From an uncultured Eubacterium sp. (lineage in GTDB: Bacteria; Bacillota; Clostridia; Peptostreptococcales; Anaerovoracaceae), in NCBI GenBank assembly GCA_947367725.1, contig CANBFZ010000025.1, positions 1-11,411 of the forward strand: a DNA stretch of 11,411 bases. The letters are read 5' to 3'. Below, piece after piece: positions 5,480 through 11,411 of this stretch (the stretch's first letter is position 1; each line of letters begins with the position of its first letter). The position numbers and the translations under genes were made by a program. The notes under the pieces were generated by a model. It searched no databases and was not told where the DNA came from. It saw only the letters and a list, made by a program, of their open reading frames with translations.

Positions 5480-7126
5480 ATGAGAAGAGCGCTTGTGAAT
5501 GGAAAAATTCATTGTCTGGATGAGAACCGTCGTGTGGTGCAGGCAATTCTGATCGATGATCACCGCATTGCAGCAGTGGGAACCAATGAAGAAATTACTG
5601 CCATGCTGGAAGAAACGGAAGATAGGGATGGCAGGGAAGTCATTGACCTTTGTGGAAAGACCGTGCTGCCTGGATTCAATGACAGTCATATGCATTTTTT
5701 GAGTTATGGATATGGAAAAACCATAGCGGATTTAGAAGGCGCGTCTTCCCGTGAAGCGGTAAAACGTATCATCCGCGAGCAGATTGATCAAAACCATATT
5801 CCGCCTGGCACGTGGGTGGAAGCGGCAGGTTGGAATAACGACAATTGGGAAGACAATCGCAATCTGACCAAAGAGGATCTGGATGCAGTCTCTACGGAGC
5901 ATCCTATTTATGCGCTTCGCATCTGCGGACATATCTCTGCATTGAATACCAAAGCAATGGAAGTCATGGGGCTTGACAGGAATACACCGCAACCCCATGA
6001 TGGACACTATGAAGTAGACGAAGAGGGAAATCCTACGGGCAGTATTGCAGAGATGATGAATCTGGTTTATAATCAGGTGGAAGAGCCAAGCGTAGAGGCG
6101 ATAAAGTCTATGATTTTGAGAACGTGCAGAGATGCAAACCGGGTGGGTATCACCTCAATGCAGACTGATGATTTTGATACCTTACCGGGACGAAATTTTG
6201 CAAGGATTATTACAGCTTACCGCCAGTTGATCGCAGAAGGCAGACTGTCTGTCAGGATCAGTGAACAGTGTGCGCTGGCAGATACCGAGCGTTTTGACGA
6301 GTTCATAGAAGCCGGTTACAGACTAGGCGAAGGAGACGATTTTTTCAGACTAGATACAGTAAAACTGTATATTGACGGTTCTTTAGGTTCGCGAACGGCC
6401 TGGCTGAAAGAAGATTACAGTGACGATGCGGGAAACCGGGGCTTTGCGGTTTACAGCGATGAGAAACGGCTCTTTGAAATCGTCGAACAGGTGCACAAAA
6501 TGGGCACTGGCGTTGTGATGCACTGTATTGGAGACGCGGCTTGTGAACAAGCCATTGCTGCGATTGAAGCAGCCCAGACAAAGTACCCTGCGATAAAGCC
6601 GCGGCATGGTCTGATTCATGCGCAGATTTTAAATGAAGATTTGTGCAGACGGATTGTTGCTGCCGGAATATATGTGTATATACAGCCGATTTTTATCGAA
6701 TACGACTTACATATGGCAGAAGATCGGGTCGGTGCTGCCCGTATGAGGACCAGTTATCACTGGAGAACCATGCAGGATATGGGCATGCAGATGGCGATGG
6801 GAACGGACTGTCCGGTAGAGAATTTCAATCCGATGTGGAATCTCTATGCGGCGGTAACCAGAAAAGATCTGGACGGAAACCCTGCAGAGGGATGGTATCC
6901 AAGGGAAGCCCTCACACTGGAAGAAGCAGTTGACGGTTATACTTATATGGCGGCACGGATGTCGGGCGAGGAAGATCGCAAAGGCAGACTGCTGCCCGGT
7001 ATGCTTGCAGATCTTGTGGTGCTGAAAGAAGATATTTTTTCTGTTCCGCCGGATCATCTGAAAGAGGTTGCCGTGGCAATAACAATGGTAGATGGAAGGA
7101 TAGTTTATGCAGACACAGAGTCTTGA
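5480..7126 (+). CDS. YtcJ-family metal-dependent amidohydrolase
   Basis: The 548-residue protein belongs to the amidohydrolase superfamily, amidohydrolase-3 (YtcJ-like) branch. These are cytoplasmic TIM-barrel enzymes that hydrolyse amide or similar bonds with one or two metal ions. The metal ligands are visible in order: GFNDSHMH (H70, H72), VKLYIDGSLGSRTA (K295, the candidate carbamylated lysine), MHCIGDAA (H348), RHGLIHAQ (H376 or H380) and GTDCPVE (D443). The N- and C-terminal strands (ALVNGKIHCLDE; GMLADLVVLKEDIF) form the usual beta-sandwich. A strong AGGAGG ribosome binding site (5466-5471) precedes the ATG. The gene starts 18 nt after the dehydrogenase and overlaps the MATE gene by 20 nt, which argues for co-translation. 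The substrates of YtcJ-like enzymes are largely unknown. In this context an N-acyl or cyclic amide of an amino acid is a reasonable guess, not a deduction. Confidence 0.88.
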   Translation: MRRALVNGKIHCLDENRRVVQAILIDDHRIAAVGTNEEITAMLEETEDRDGREVIDLCGKTVLPGFNDSHMHFLSYGYGKTIADLEGASSREAVKRIIREQIDQNHIPPGTWVEAAGWNNDNWEDNRNLTKEDLDAVSTEHPIYALRICGHISALNTKAMEVMGLDRNTPQPHDGHYEVDEEGNPTGSIAEMMNLVYNQVEEPSVEAIKSMILRTCRDANRVGITSMQTDDFDTLPGRNFARIITAYRQLIAEGRLSVRISEQCALADTERFDEFIEAGYRLGEGDDFFRLDTVKLYIDGSLGSRTAWLKEDYSDDAGNRGFAVYSDEKRLFEIVEQVHKMGTGVVMHCIGDAACEQAIAAIEAAQTKYPAIKPRHGLIHAQILNEDLCRRIVAAGIYVYIQPIFIEYDLHMAEDRVGAARMRTSYHWRTMQDMGMQMAMGTDCPVENFNPMWNLYAAVTRKDLDGNPAEGWYPREALTLEEAVDGYTYMAARMSGEEDRKGRLLPGMLADLVVLKEDIFSVPPDHLKEVAVAITMVDGRIVYADTES

Positions 7127-8474
7127 GTATGTTGCAGAAAAGAGAATGTTTTATAAAAAAATGCTGGTGATTGCGATTCCGGTTGTAATTCAGCATCTGA
7201 TCAGTATTGGGCTGAACCTGGTAGATACGTTGATGATCGGCCTGGTGGGAGAAACGGCGCTGGCTGCGGTGGGCGCGGCAAATCAGGTCTATTTTATCTT
7301 TTCGACCATGTGCTATGGCTTGTATAGCGGTGCGGCGATTTATACGGCGCAGTACTTTGGCGTAGGCGATATCAAAAGCATCCGCAAAATATTGGGGATG
7401 GATTATGCAGTTGGGCTGGCGATTGCAGGTATTTTTACTGTTTGTGGTTTTTTCCTGGCGCCGCAGCTGATTGCTGTTTTTGATGACAGCCCGGAGGTTG
7501 TGGAATTGGGCGTACAGTATCTTAGGATTGCCTGTTTCTCCTATCTGTTTACGGCGTTGTCCTTTTCTATCAATTATAATTCTCGCGCCATTCAGGATTT
7601 GAAGGTGCCTACCATCATCAATGGTGCGGCACTGGCAGTCAACACCTGTCTAAATTACCTGCTGATCTACGGACATATGGGGCTGCCGAAGCTGGGTGTT
7701 ACTGGCGCGGCGGTTGCCACGCTTACGGCACGCATATTGGAGTGCGCGGGGCTGTTTCTGTATGTATATACGAGAAAATCTCATACGTTTAAAACGGGGC
7801 CGCAGGAGTTGTTTTCATTTAGCAGGGCAGAATTTTTTACTGTCATGAAAACGGCTGTGCCGGTTGTGATTACCGAAGGCGGCTGGGCATTTTCCATGTC
7901 GGCGATTTTCTCCATTTACGGAAAGCTGGGCACGTCAGCGCTGGCTGTCACCCAGGTGGCAAACACGGTCAGTGAGTTTTTACAGTCCATTTATTTTGGT
8001 CTGGGCAATGCGGCAGCGGTGCTGATTGGAAACGCGCTGGGCGCGGAACAGAAGGATCGGGCCTATTTTCAGGCGGGAATCGCCGTTCGCCTTACCTGGG
8101 TACTCAATGGGATCATGGCGGTAGTGCTGATTCTCATCCGTGGTCCGGTTTCTGCGATTTACCAGTTTAATCCGCAGACCACGGCGCTTTTATGCGACGC
8201 ACTGCTGGTATGGGCGATTGCTCTCGCGCCGAAGATGCTGGCGTATATGTTGATTTGCGGTGTACTTCGCGCCGGCGGCGATACGATGTTCTGCATGGTG
8301 ATGGACTTTTCTTTTAATGTGGGCATCCAGGTAACCATGGCGGCAGCAGCCGTGCTGTTTTTCCATCTGTCTTTGCCTTGGGCAATGCTGATGGTGGCGC
8401 TTGGGGATGTGCTGAAAGTCGTCTGGTGTTATCGAAGGTATTACAGTAGGAAATGGATGCGTGTGATTACATAA
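7107..8474 (+). CDS. MATE family multidrug/metabolite exporter
   Basis: The 455-residue integral membrane protein has the MATE architecture: two homologous six-helix bundles, about residues 20-225 and 243-445. Helix 1 reads LVIAIPVVIQHLISIGLNLVD, followed by TLMIGLVGETALAAVGAANQ; the second half starts with TAVPVVITEGGW and has the equivalent GTSALAVTQVANTVSE. GNALGAEQKDRAY and QYFGVGDIKS are the paired short loops after helices 2 and 8. MATE proteins use Na+ or H+ gradients to expel cationic drugs or metabolites. The ATG at 7107 has GGAAGGA 6 nt upstream, within the amidohydrolase coding sequence, and the 20-nt overlap suggests translational coupling. In an otherwise enzymatic operon the exporter probably handles the pathway's substrate, a toxic intermediate or a product. 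The actual cargo cannot be told from sequence. Confidence 0.92.
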   Translation: MQTQSLEYVAEKRMFYKKMLVIAIPVVIQHLISIGLNLVDTLMIGLVGETALAAVGAANQVYFIFSTMCYGLYSGAAIYTAQYFGVGDIKSIRKILGMDYAVGLAIAGIFTVCGFFLAPQLIAVFDDSPEVVELGVQYLRIACFSYLFTALSFSINYNSRAIQDLKVPTIINGAALAVNTCLNYLLIYGHMGLPKLGVTGAAVATLTARILECAGLFLYVYTRKSHTFKTGPQELFSFSRAEFFTVMKTAVPVVITEGGWAFSMSAIFSIYGKLGTSALAVTQVANTVSEFLQSIYFGLGNAAAVLIGNALGAEQKDRAYFQAGIAVRLTWVLNGIMAVVLILIRGPVSAIYQFNPQTTALLCDALLVWAIALAPKMLAYMLICGVLRAGGDTMFCMVMDFSFNVGIQVTMAAAAVLFFHLSLPWAMLMVALGDVLKVVWCYRRYYSRKWMRVIT

Positions 8475-8480
8475 ATCACA
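8462..8480 (+). repeat. Intercistronic hairpin containing the MATE stop codon
   Basis: TGTGATT (8462-8468) and AATCACA (8474-8480) are perfect 7-nt inverted repeats around ACATA. The TAA stop begins in the 5-nt loop. No T-run follows, so it is not a terminator. It may protect or mark the mRNA between the MATE and racemase cistrons. Confidence 0.5.
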
Positions 8481-8502
8481 GGCAGAAAATAGGAGCAGAA
8501 GG

Positions 8503-9228
8503 ATGAAGAAACAGAAACCTAAAATAGCGATTTTACGCTGGGAAGAGGGGCAGGTGCCCATGGGGCTTTTGCAGCTGGAGCATTTGCCCGGAAACAGTAC
8601 TAATCCGGCGTCCTATCCTTTTTCGGTCCGGATGGTACATGTAGAAGGCGCCTGTGTGGAGACGGTGATCACCCATCCCAGTCAGAAGCTTTTGGAGGAT
8701 ATGATTGCAATATCTAAAAAATTGGTAGAAGAGGAAGGCATTGAGGCGATTACCACCAGCTGCGGCTTTAATGCTATCTTTCAGAAAGGACTCAGTGAAG
8801 CGCTGCCCGTGCCGGTATTTACTTCGGCGTTGCTCCAGGTTCCGCTGATGCAGCACCTGATTGGAAACCGCGCCATTGGCATTTTGACTGCCAATGGAAG
8901 TGCTTTGACACAGGCGCATTTTGCTGCCTGCGGGATCGGTGAAGATACCGCCCTTCATGTGATGGGGCTGGAAAACGCACCGGAATGGAACAAAATTTTT
9001 GCCTGTCCTGACGAAGCGTTTGATGTGGAGCTGGTGCGGCAGGAAATTCTAAGTGTAGTAAGAAAAGGCGTAGAAGATTGTCCGAATATGGGGGCAATTC
9101 TTCTGGAATGTACAGATCTGCCGCCGTTTGGAACAGATATAAAGAAGGCAATTGGGCTGCCCGTTTTTGATTTTAACTCCTTGATGGGGATTATGGCTTC
9201 GGCGCTGGGCGAGTTTCGACTGTATTAA
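8503..9228 (+). CDS. Aspartate/glutamate/hydantoin racemase-superfamily protein
   Basis: The 241-residue protein has the two-cysteine layout of the cofactor-independent Asp/Glu racemase superfamily: C87 in AITTSCGFNAIF and C203 in AILLECTDLPPF, each after a predicted beta-strand in equivalent half-domains. GNRAIGILTANGSALT (121-136) is the usual strand-loop between them. In racemases the two cysteines act as acid and base on opposite faces of the alpha-carbon; related enzymes are maleate isomerases and arylmalonate decarboxylases. The N-terminus lacks an obvious signal. The ATG has AGGAG (8491-8495) 7 nt upstream. It lies 28 nt after the MATE gene and 68 nt before the M20 gene. Together with the dehydrogenase and amidohydrolases it points to handling of a D- or L-amino acid derivative. 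The exact substrate and whether it is a racemase, isomerase or decarboxylase are open. Confidence 0.82.
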   Translation: MKKQKPKIAILRWEEGQVPMGLLQLEHLPGNSTNPASYPFSVRMVHVEGACVETVITHPSQKLLEDMIAISKKLVEEEGIEAITTSCGFNAIFQKGLSEALPVPVFTSALLQVPLMQHLIGNRAIGILTANGSALTQAHFAACGIGEDTALHVMGLENAPEWNKIFACPDEAFDVELVRQEILSVVRKGVEDCPNMGAILLECTDLPPFGTDIKKAIGLPVFDFNSLMGIMASALGEFRLY

Positions 9229-9296
9229 CGTATTCTGAACAATTTGGACTATTAATCCTGCATAAAAATAGAGGATGAAGAAATAGAGGAATGGAT

Positions 9297-10415
9297 ATGA
9301 TCGGGGAAGATTTGAAAAAGGCAATCGAGCTGCGCCATTACCTGCATCAGCATCCGGAGCTTTCAAATGAAGAACGAAAGAGCAAGGAAACGCTGATGAC
9401 ATTTATCAGAGAACATACGCATCTGCAGGCAACCGACCGGGGACATTGGTTTTACGCGGAATACCACCCGGCAGGAGAAAGCAGAGGCAGTATCGCCTTT
9501 CGTGCTGACATGGACGCTATAAAAGTGCTGGAAGATGACACGCTGCCTTACGCGTCCCAAAATGAAGGGGTTGCCCATAAGTGCGGTCATGACGGTCACA
9601 GCGCGGCGCTTGCCGCTTTTGCAGTGGATCTTGCGCGGCAAGGCGCGGATAAAGACGTGTATCTGATTTTCCAGCATGGGGAGGAAACCGGTGACGGCGG
9701 CAAAGTCTGCGCAGCGCTGGTTGAAGAAAAACAGATAGAAGAAGTTTATGGGCTGCATAATTTTCCTGGTTATGAAGAGGGAGCCTTGCTTTTGAAGACG
9801 GGTACGGTGAACTGTGCGTCCAAAGGCATGGAGATAATCTTTACGGGGACGTCCGCCCATGCCAGTCAGCCGGAGAAAGGCAGAAACCCGGCCTTTGCCG
9901 TTAGTGAAACGGTGCTGGCGCTGAAGGAAATTGCCGACCAGAGCCGGTATGAGGGATTGCTTCTGGCAACGGTGGTGCAGATGGATGTGGGGGAACGAGC
10001 TTTCGGCGTTGCTGCCCATCAGGGAAAACTGCTTTTGACCATTCGCGGGCAGATTGAGGCGGAGATGGACAGTCTGCAGACACAGATTGAGGAATTTGCT
10101 CGCAGGCAGGCGCAGCGCTATGGTCTTGGGATTCAGTTTGATTATTATGATGCGTTTCCGGAAACCTACAATCATCCGGAAAGCATTGAGAAAGTGCGCC
10201 GTCTGGCAGAAGCGCGCGGTTGGAGGACTGAAGACATGCCGGATCCCATCCGGAGCTCAGAGGACTTTGGCTGGTTCCTAAAAAAAGCGCCGGGCGCTTT
10301 GATCTGGCTGGGAGCAGGGTTTGCTTGCACGCCGATTCATTCTGAAGCCTTTGATTACAATGATAACCTGATCGAAAAGAGCGTGGAAATTTTCTGGGCA
10401 CTGACAAGGGCGTAG
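9297..10415 (+). CDS. M20-family metallohydrolase (amidohydrolase / N-acyl amino acid hydrolase type)
   Basis: The 372-residue protein is an M20 peptidase-type zinc hydrolase, a family that removes acyl or amino-acid groups from N-acylated amino acids and small peptides. LRHYLHQHPELSNEE (near 12-26) is the standard N-terminal motif. AFRADMDAI (67-75) and HKCGHDGHSA (94-103) carry the metal site, C96 and H98 being the M20D-type pair. FQHGEETGDGGK (126-137) has the catalytic glutamates E129/E130. GLHN has H154, and TPIHSEAF has H348. The dimerisation domain begins about TSAHASQPEKGRNP. The common QPAEE motif is replaced by QHGEE, so it is a divergent member. Two ATGs lie 6 nt apart: the first (9291) directly abuts AGAGGA (9285-9290), while the second (9297) is 6 nt from it, so I chose the second. 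Last gene of the operon, followed by a terminator; cytoplasmic. Confidence 0.9.
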   Translation: MIGEDLKKAIELRHYLHQHPELSNEERKSKETLMTFIREHTHLQATDRGHWFYAEYHPAGESRGSIAFRADMDAIKVLEDDTLPYASQNEGVAHKCGHDGHSAALAAFAVDLARQGADKDVYLIFQHGEETGDGGKVCAALVEEKQIEEVYGLHNFPGYEEGALLLKTGTVNCASKGMEIIFTGTSAHASQPEKGRNPAFAVSETVLALKEIADQSRYEGLLLATVVQMDVGERAFGVAAHQGKLLLTIRGQIEAEMDSLQTQIEEFARRQAQRYGLGIQFDYYDAFPETYNHPESIEKVRRLAEARGWRTEDMPDPIRSSEDFGWFLKKAPGALIWLGAGFACTPIHSEAFDYNDNLIEKSVEIFWALTRA

Positions 10416-10435
10416 GGCGCTTTGGGTTGCCGAAG

Positions 10436-10459
10436 GGTGCAGCGGGGCACCATGCTTTT
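10436..10459 (+). terminator. Weak hairpin just after the operon
   Basis: GGTGC (10436-10440) pairs with GCACC (10447-10451) around AGCGGG, followed four bases later by TTTT. The stem is short and the T-run brief. It may be a minor terminator or mRNA 3'-end structure ahead of the main terminator. Confidence 0.3.
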
Positions 10460-10491
10460 GAAATACAGATAAGCTACACATATGATAAGAA

Positions 10492-10545
10492 AAAAGAGGG
10501 TGCTGCAAAATCATCAAATGGGATGATAGAGCGACATCCTCTTTT
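10492..10545 (+). terminator. Main terminator of the operon, with inner hairpin
   Basis: AAAAGAGGGTG (10492-10502) pairs with CATCCTCTTTT (10535-10545) over 11 bp including one G-U pair. The loop holds a second perfect helix, ATCATC (10510-10515) with GATGAT (10522-10527). The T-run is part of the 3' arm. It lies about 75 nt after the M20 stop. The loop also contains TCAAATG, complementary to CATTTGA just downstream (10550-10556). Confidence 0.75.
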
Positions 10546-10633
10546 GTATCATTTGATTTTCAAACACTTTTCGTGGAGATTTGCAACGATATAGGAGAAG
10601 TATAAGATAAAAAATGGTGTTAAGTAAAAATAC

Positions 10634-10663
10634 TTGACAGATAGTGTGTCAGAGGCATATAAT
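10634..10663 (+). promoter_or_regulatory. Strong sigma-A promoter with overlapping operator-like dyad
   Basis: Perfect TTGACA (10634-10639) and perfect TATAAT (10658-10663) are separated by 18 nt. The dyad TGACA-N7-TGTCA (10635-10651) covers the -35 and half of the spacer, a placement typical of repressor operators such as those of TetR-like proteins. Transcription would start near 10670, about 37 nt ahead of the first small ORF. Upstream, from 10557 to 10633, I see no other gene or structure. Confidence 0.85.
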
Positions 10664-10706
10664 AAGGCTGTAAGTGATTTCTATGATATACAGAAAGGAG
10701 AAGGCA

Positions 10707-10805
10707 ATGTTAAGAACAATCAATACTACAAAGAGAACAAGAAACATGAAAACGAGAGTGCTGTTTATTCTTTCTGAGAAAAGAGGTAAAGGATATTTGT
10801 TTTGA
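10707..10805 (+). CDS. Possible 32-residue leader peptide
   Basis: An ATG preceded by AAAGGAG (10694-10700) at 6-nt spacing and by the strong promoter opens a 32-codon frame ending at TGA 10803-10805. The peptide is very basic (MLRTINTTKRTRNMKTR at the start, SEKRGKG near the end) and matches no family I know. The excellent initiation signals argue that ribosomes start here. It could be a regulatory leader or the surviving first codons of a deleted gene. The stop overlaps the ATG of the next tiny ORF as TGATG. Confidence 0.4.
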   Translation: MLRTINTTKRTRNMKTRVLFILSEKRGKGYLF

Positions 10806-10870
10806 TGCGGTTATCGCAATCGAAGCACGATAAGCCAACTGAACAGGGAAAGAATATGCAGCATCTCTGA
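10805..10870 (+). CDS. Possible 21-residue second leader ORF
   Basis: It starts at ATG 10805 in a TGATG overlap with the previous small ORF and ends at TGA 10868-10870, inside the 5' arm of the hairpin at 10862-10886. The short hydrophilic peptide (MRLSQSKHDKPTEQ at its start) is of no known family. The coupled start and the stop position inside a hairpin fit a translation-controlled attenuator, but chance is also possible for an ORF this short. Confidence 0.2.
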   Translation: MRLSQSKHDKPTEQGKNMQHL

Positions 10871-10893
10871 GAAGAATAAGGAGATGTTTTTTT
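10862..10893 (+). terminator. Terminator-like hairpin directly before the rtcB start
   Basis: CATCTC (10862-10867) and GAGATG (10881-10886) form a 6-bp stem with a 13-nt loop, followed by seven T (10887-10893). The presumed rtcB ATG begins at 10895. AAGGAG (10878-10883), the only good ribosome binding site for that start, is half inside the 3' arm. An alternative pairing of GCATC (10861-10865) with GATGC (10894-10898) would exclude the terminator form and cover the start codon. Confidence 0.5.
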
Positions 10894-10894
10894 G

Positions 10895-11411
10895 ATGCAA
10901 AAAATAAAAGGAAAATACACTAATTCGGGAAAAAATTCCTGTTGGCGGCAAAATTCGGGAAACGCCGCATCGATATAGTAGCGCATTTGATTTTGCAGAA
11001 TTGGTGTGCAGAAAACACGTTAATGAGAAAAAAGCAGCACTTAGTCTTGGAACGTTAGGCGGCGGCAATCATTTTATTGAAACGAATCGAGACGAGGAAG
11101 GCTGTTTGTATATCTTTGTACATACAGGCAGCAGAAGGCTTGGTAGGGAGATTACAGAATTTTATTTGAAAGAAGGGCAGCGCAGGCTAAAGGAAAAAGG
11201 GATTGACGTGCCTTATGAACTGACCTGGCTGGAAGGAACATTGCTGGAGGATTATCTCCATGATGTGTATCAGGTGCAGGCGTTTGCCACACGTAACAGG
11301 AAATGCATTCTGTCGGAACTTGCAAATCATATGAAATGGAAGGTCACGTATTTTGGAGAAAGTATTCACAATTATGTAGATGAGAGACGAATTCTCAGAA
11401 AAGGCGCGGCA
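10895..11411 (+). pseudogene. rtcB: RNA ligase RtcB, internally deleted and frameshifted; runs off the window
   Basis: RtcB joins RNA 2',3'-cyclic phosphate or 3'-phosphate ends to 5'-OH ends using GTP and Mn2+. The ATG at 10895 opens with MQKIKGKYTN, the usual start of Firmicute RtcB. That frame then closes at TAG 10976-10978. Another frame, starting about 10917 (TLIREKIPVGGKIRETPHRY), continues with VNEKKAALSLGTLGGGNHFIET, FVHTGSRRLGREI, QVQAFATRNRK, ESIHNYVDE and ILRKGA, all classic RtcB motifs, up to the window end. Missing between the two is a stretch I estimate at 70-90 residues, which in intact RtcB contains the DIGCG-type motif with a metal-binding Asp and Cys. The remaining GGGNHF and HTGSR histidines are present. 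With the first metal ligands gone and the frame broken, an active enzyme is unlikely. The downstream C-terminus with the guanylylated histidine lies outside the window. Confidence 0.8.
10922..10962 (+). repeat. 11-nt direct repeat in the rtcB remnant
   Basis: AATTCGGGAAA occurs at 10922-10932 and 10952-10962, exactly 30 bp apart, so in the same frame both encode I-R-E. The first copy lies at the deletion junction. The repeat may be a natural feature of the coding sequence or a leftover of the event that removed the 5' part. Confidence 0.5.

Noticed and set aside
8462..8480. CRP/FNR-type operator in TGTGATT...AATCACA
   Set aside because: The half-sites TGTGA and TCACA are 9 nt apart instead of 6, and the site lies inside an operon with no promoter after it.
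9363..10175. Long open frame on the minus strand within the M20 gene
   Set aside because: It is fully contained in a well-supported gene on the other strand and has no recognisable domain.
10820..10862. Cyclic-di-GMP riboswitch-like stretch (GCACGATAAGCC...CAGGGAAAG)
   Set aside because: The second conserved strand (GGGACGCAAAGC type) and the required stems are absent; the resemblance is limited to a short string.
1..11411. CRISPR arrays, insertion sequences, transposase or toxin-antitoxin genes
   Set aside because: I saw no regularly spaced repeats, terminal inverted repeats with transposase motifs, or small paired genes of known families.

Overview
The window looks like a chromosomal segment of a low-to-moderate GC, anaerobic Firmicute, most likely class Clostridia. 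The evidence is strong AAGGAG-type ribosome binding sites, consensus TTGACA/TATAAT promoters, many rho-independent terminators, CCA encoded in the tRNA gene, and family content (YtcJ-like amidohydrolase, MATE, M20 hydrolase, and a secreted-protein family I remember from Lachnospiraceae-type genomes). A finer assignment is not supported.

Left part (1-2280): the end of an HtrA-type serine protease whose PDZ domain is cut short at 317. It is apparently fused out of frame to the headless remainder of a secreted/lipoprotein-like protein (about 312-1326). A terminator hairpin at 1342-1373 runs straight into the start codon of a GH25 lysozyme with a C-terminal peptidoglycan-binding domain and no signal peptide (1374-2216), followed by its own hairpin.

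RNA island (2281-2560): on the minus strand lies tRNA-Glu(CUC) with promoter and terminator. Facing it on the plus strand is a 44-nt tRNA-like minihelix: a perfect 7-bp acceptor stem and a T-arm identical to that of the tRNA, with no D-arm or anticodon arm. The tRNA promoter and a candidate thrC promoter are divergent and share their -35 region.

Middle (2611-10550): thrC (threonine synthase) with its own terminator, then a five-gene operon: alanine dehydrogenase-like enzyme, YtcJ-type metal-dependent amidohydrolase, MATE exporter, Asp/Glu/hydantoin racemase-family protein and M20 amidohydrolase. Just upstream is an exact match to the sigma-54 consensus (4266-4282), so the operon is probably switched on by an enhancer-binding activator. 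The gene set suggests a pathway in which an N-acylated or cyclised amino-acid-like compound is hydrolysed, racemised and oxidatively deaminated, with efflux of a substrate or product. The substrate cannot be read from the sequence and the pathway role is inference.

Right end (10551-11411): a near-perfect sigma-A promoter overlapped by a TGACA-N7-TGTCA dyad drives a short leader with two tiny TGATG-coupled ORFs and a terminator-like hairpin. It ends in an rtcB RNA-ligase gene that keeps its first ~10 codons and its central part but has lost the intervening segment, including the usual metal-binding Cys, and is frameshifted. The window therefore has internal-deletion/frameshift junctions at both ends, flanking an intact, well-organised amino-acid operon.
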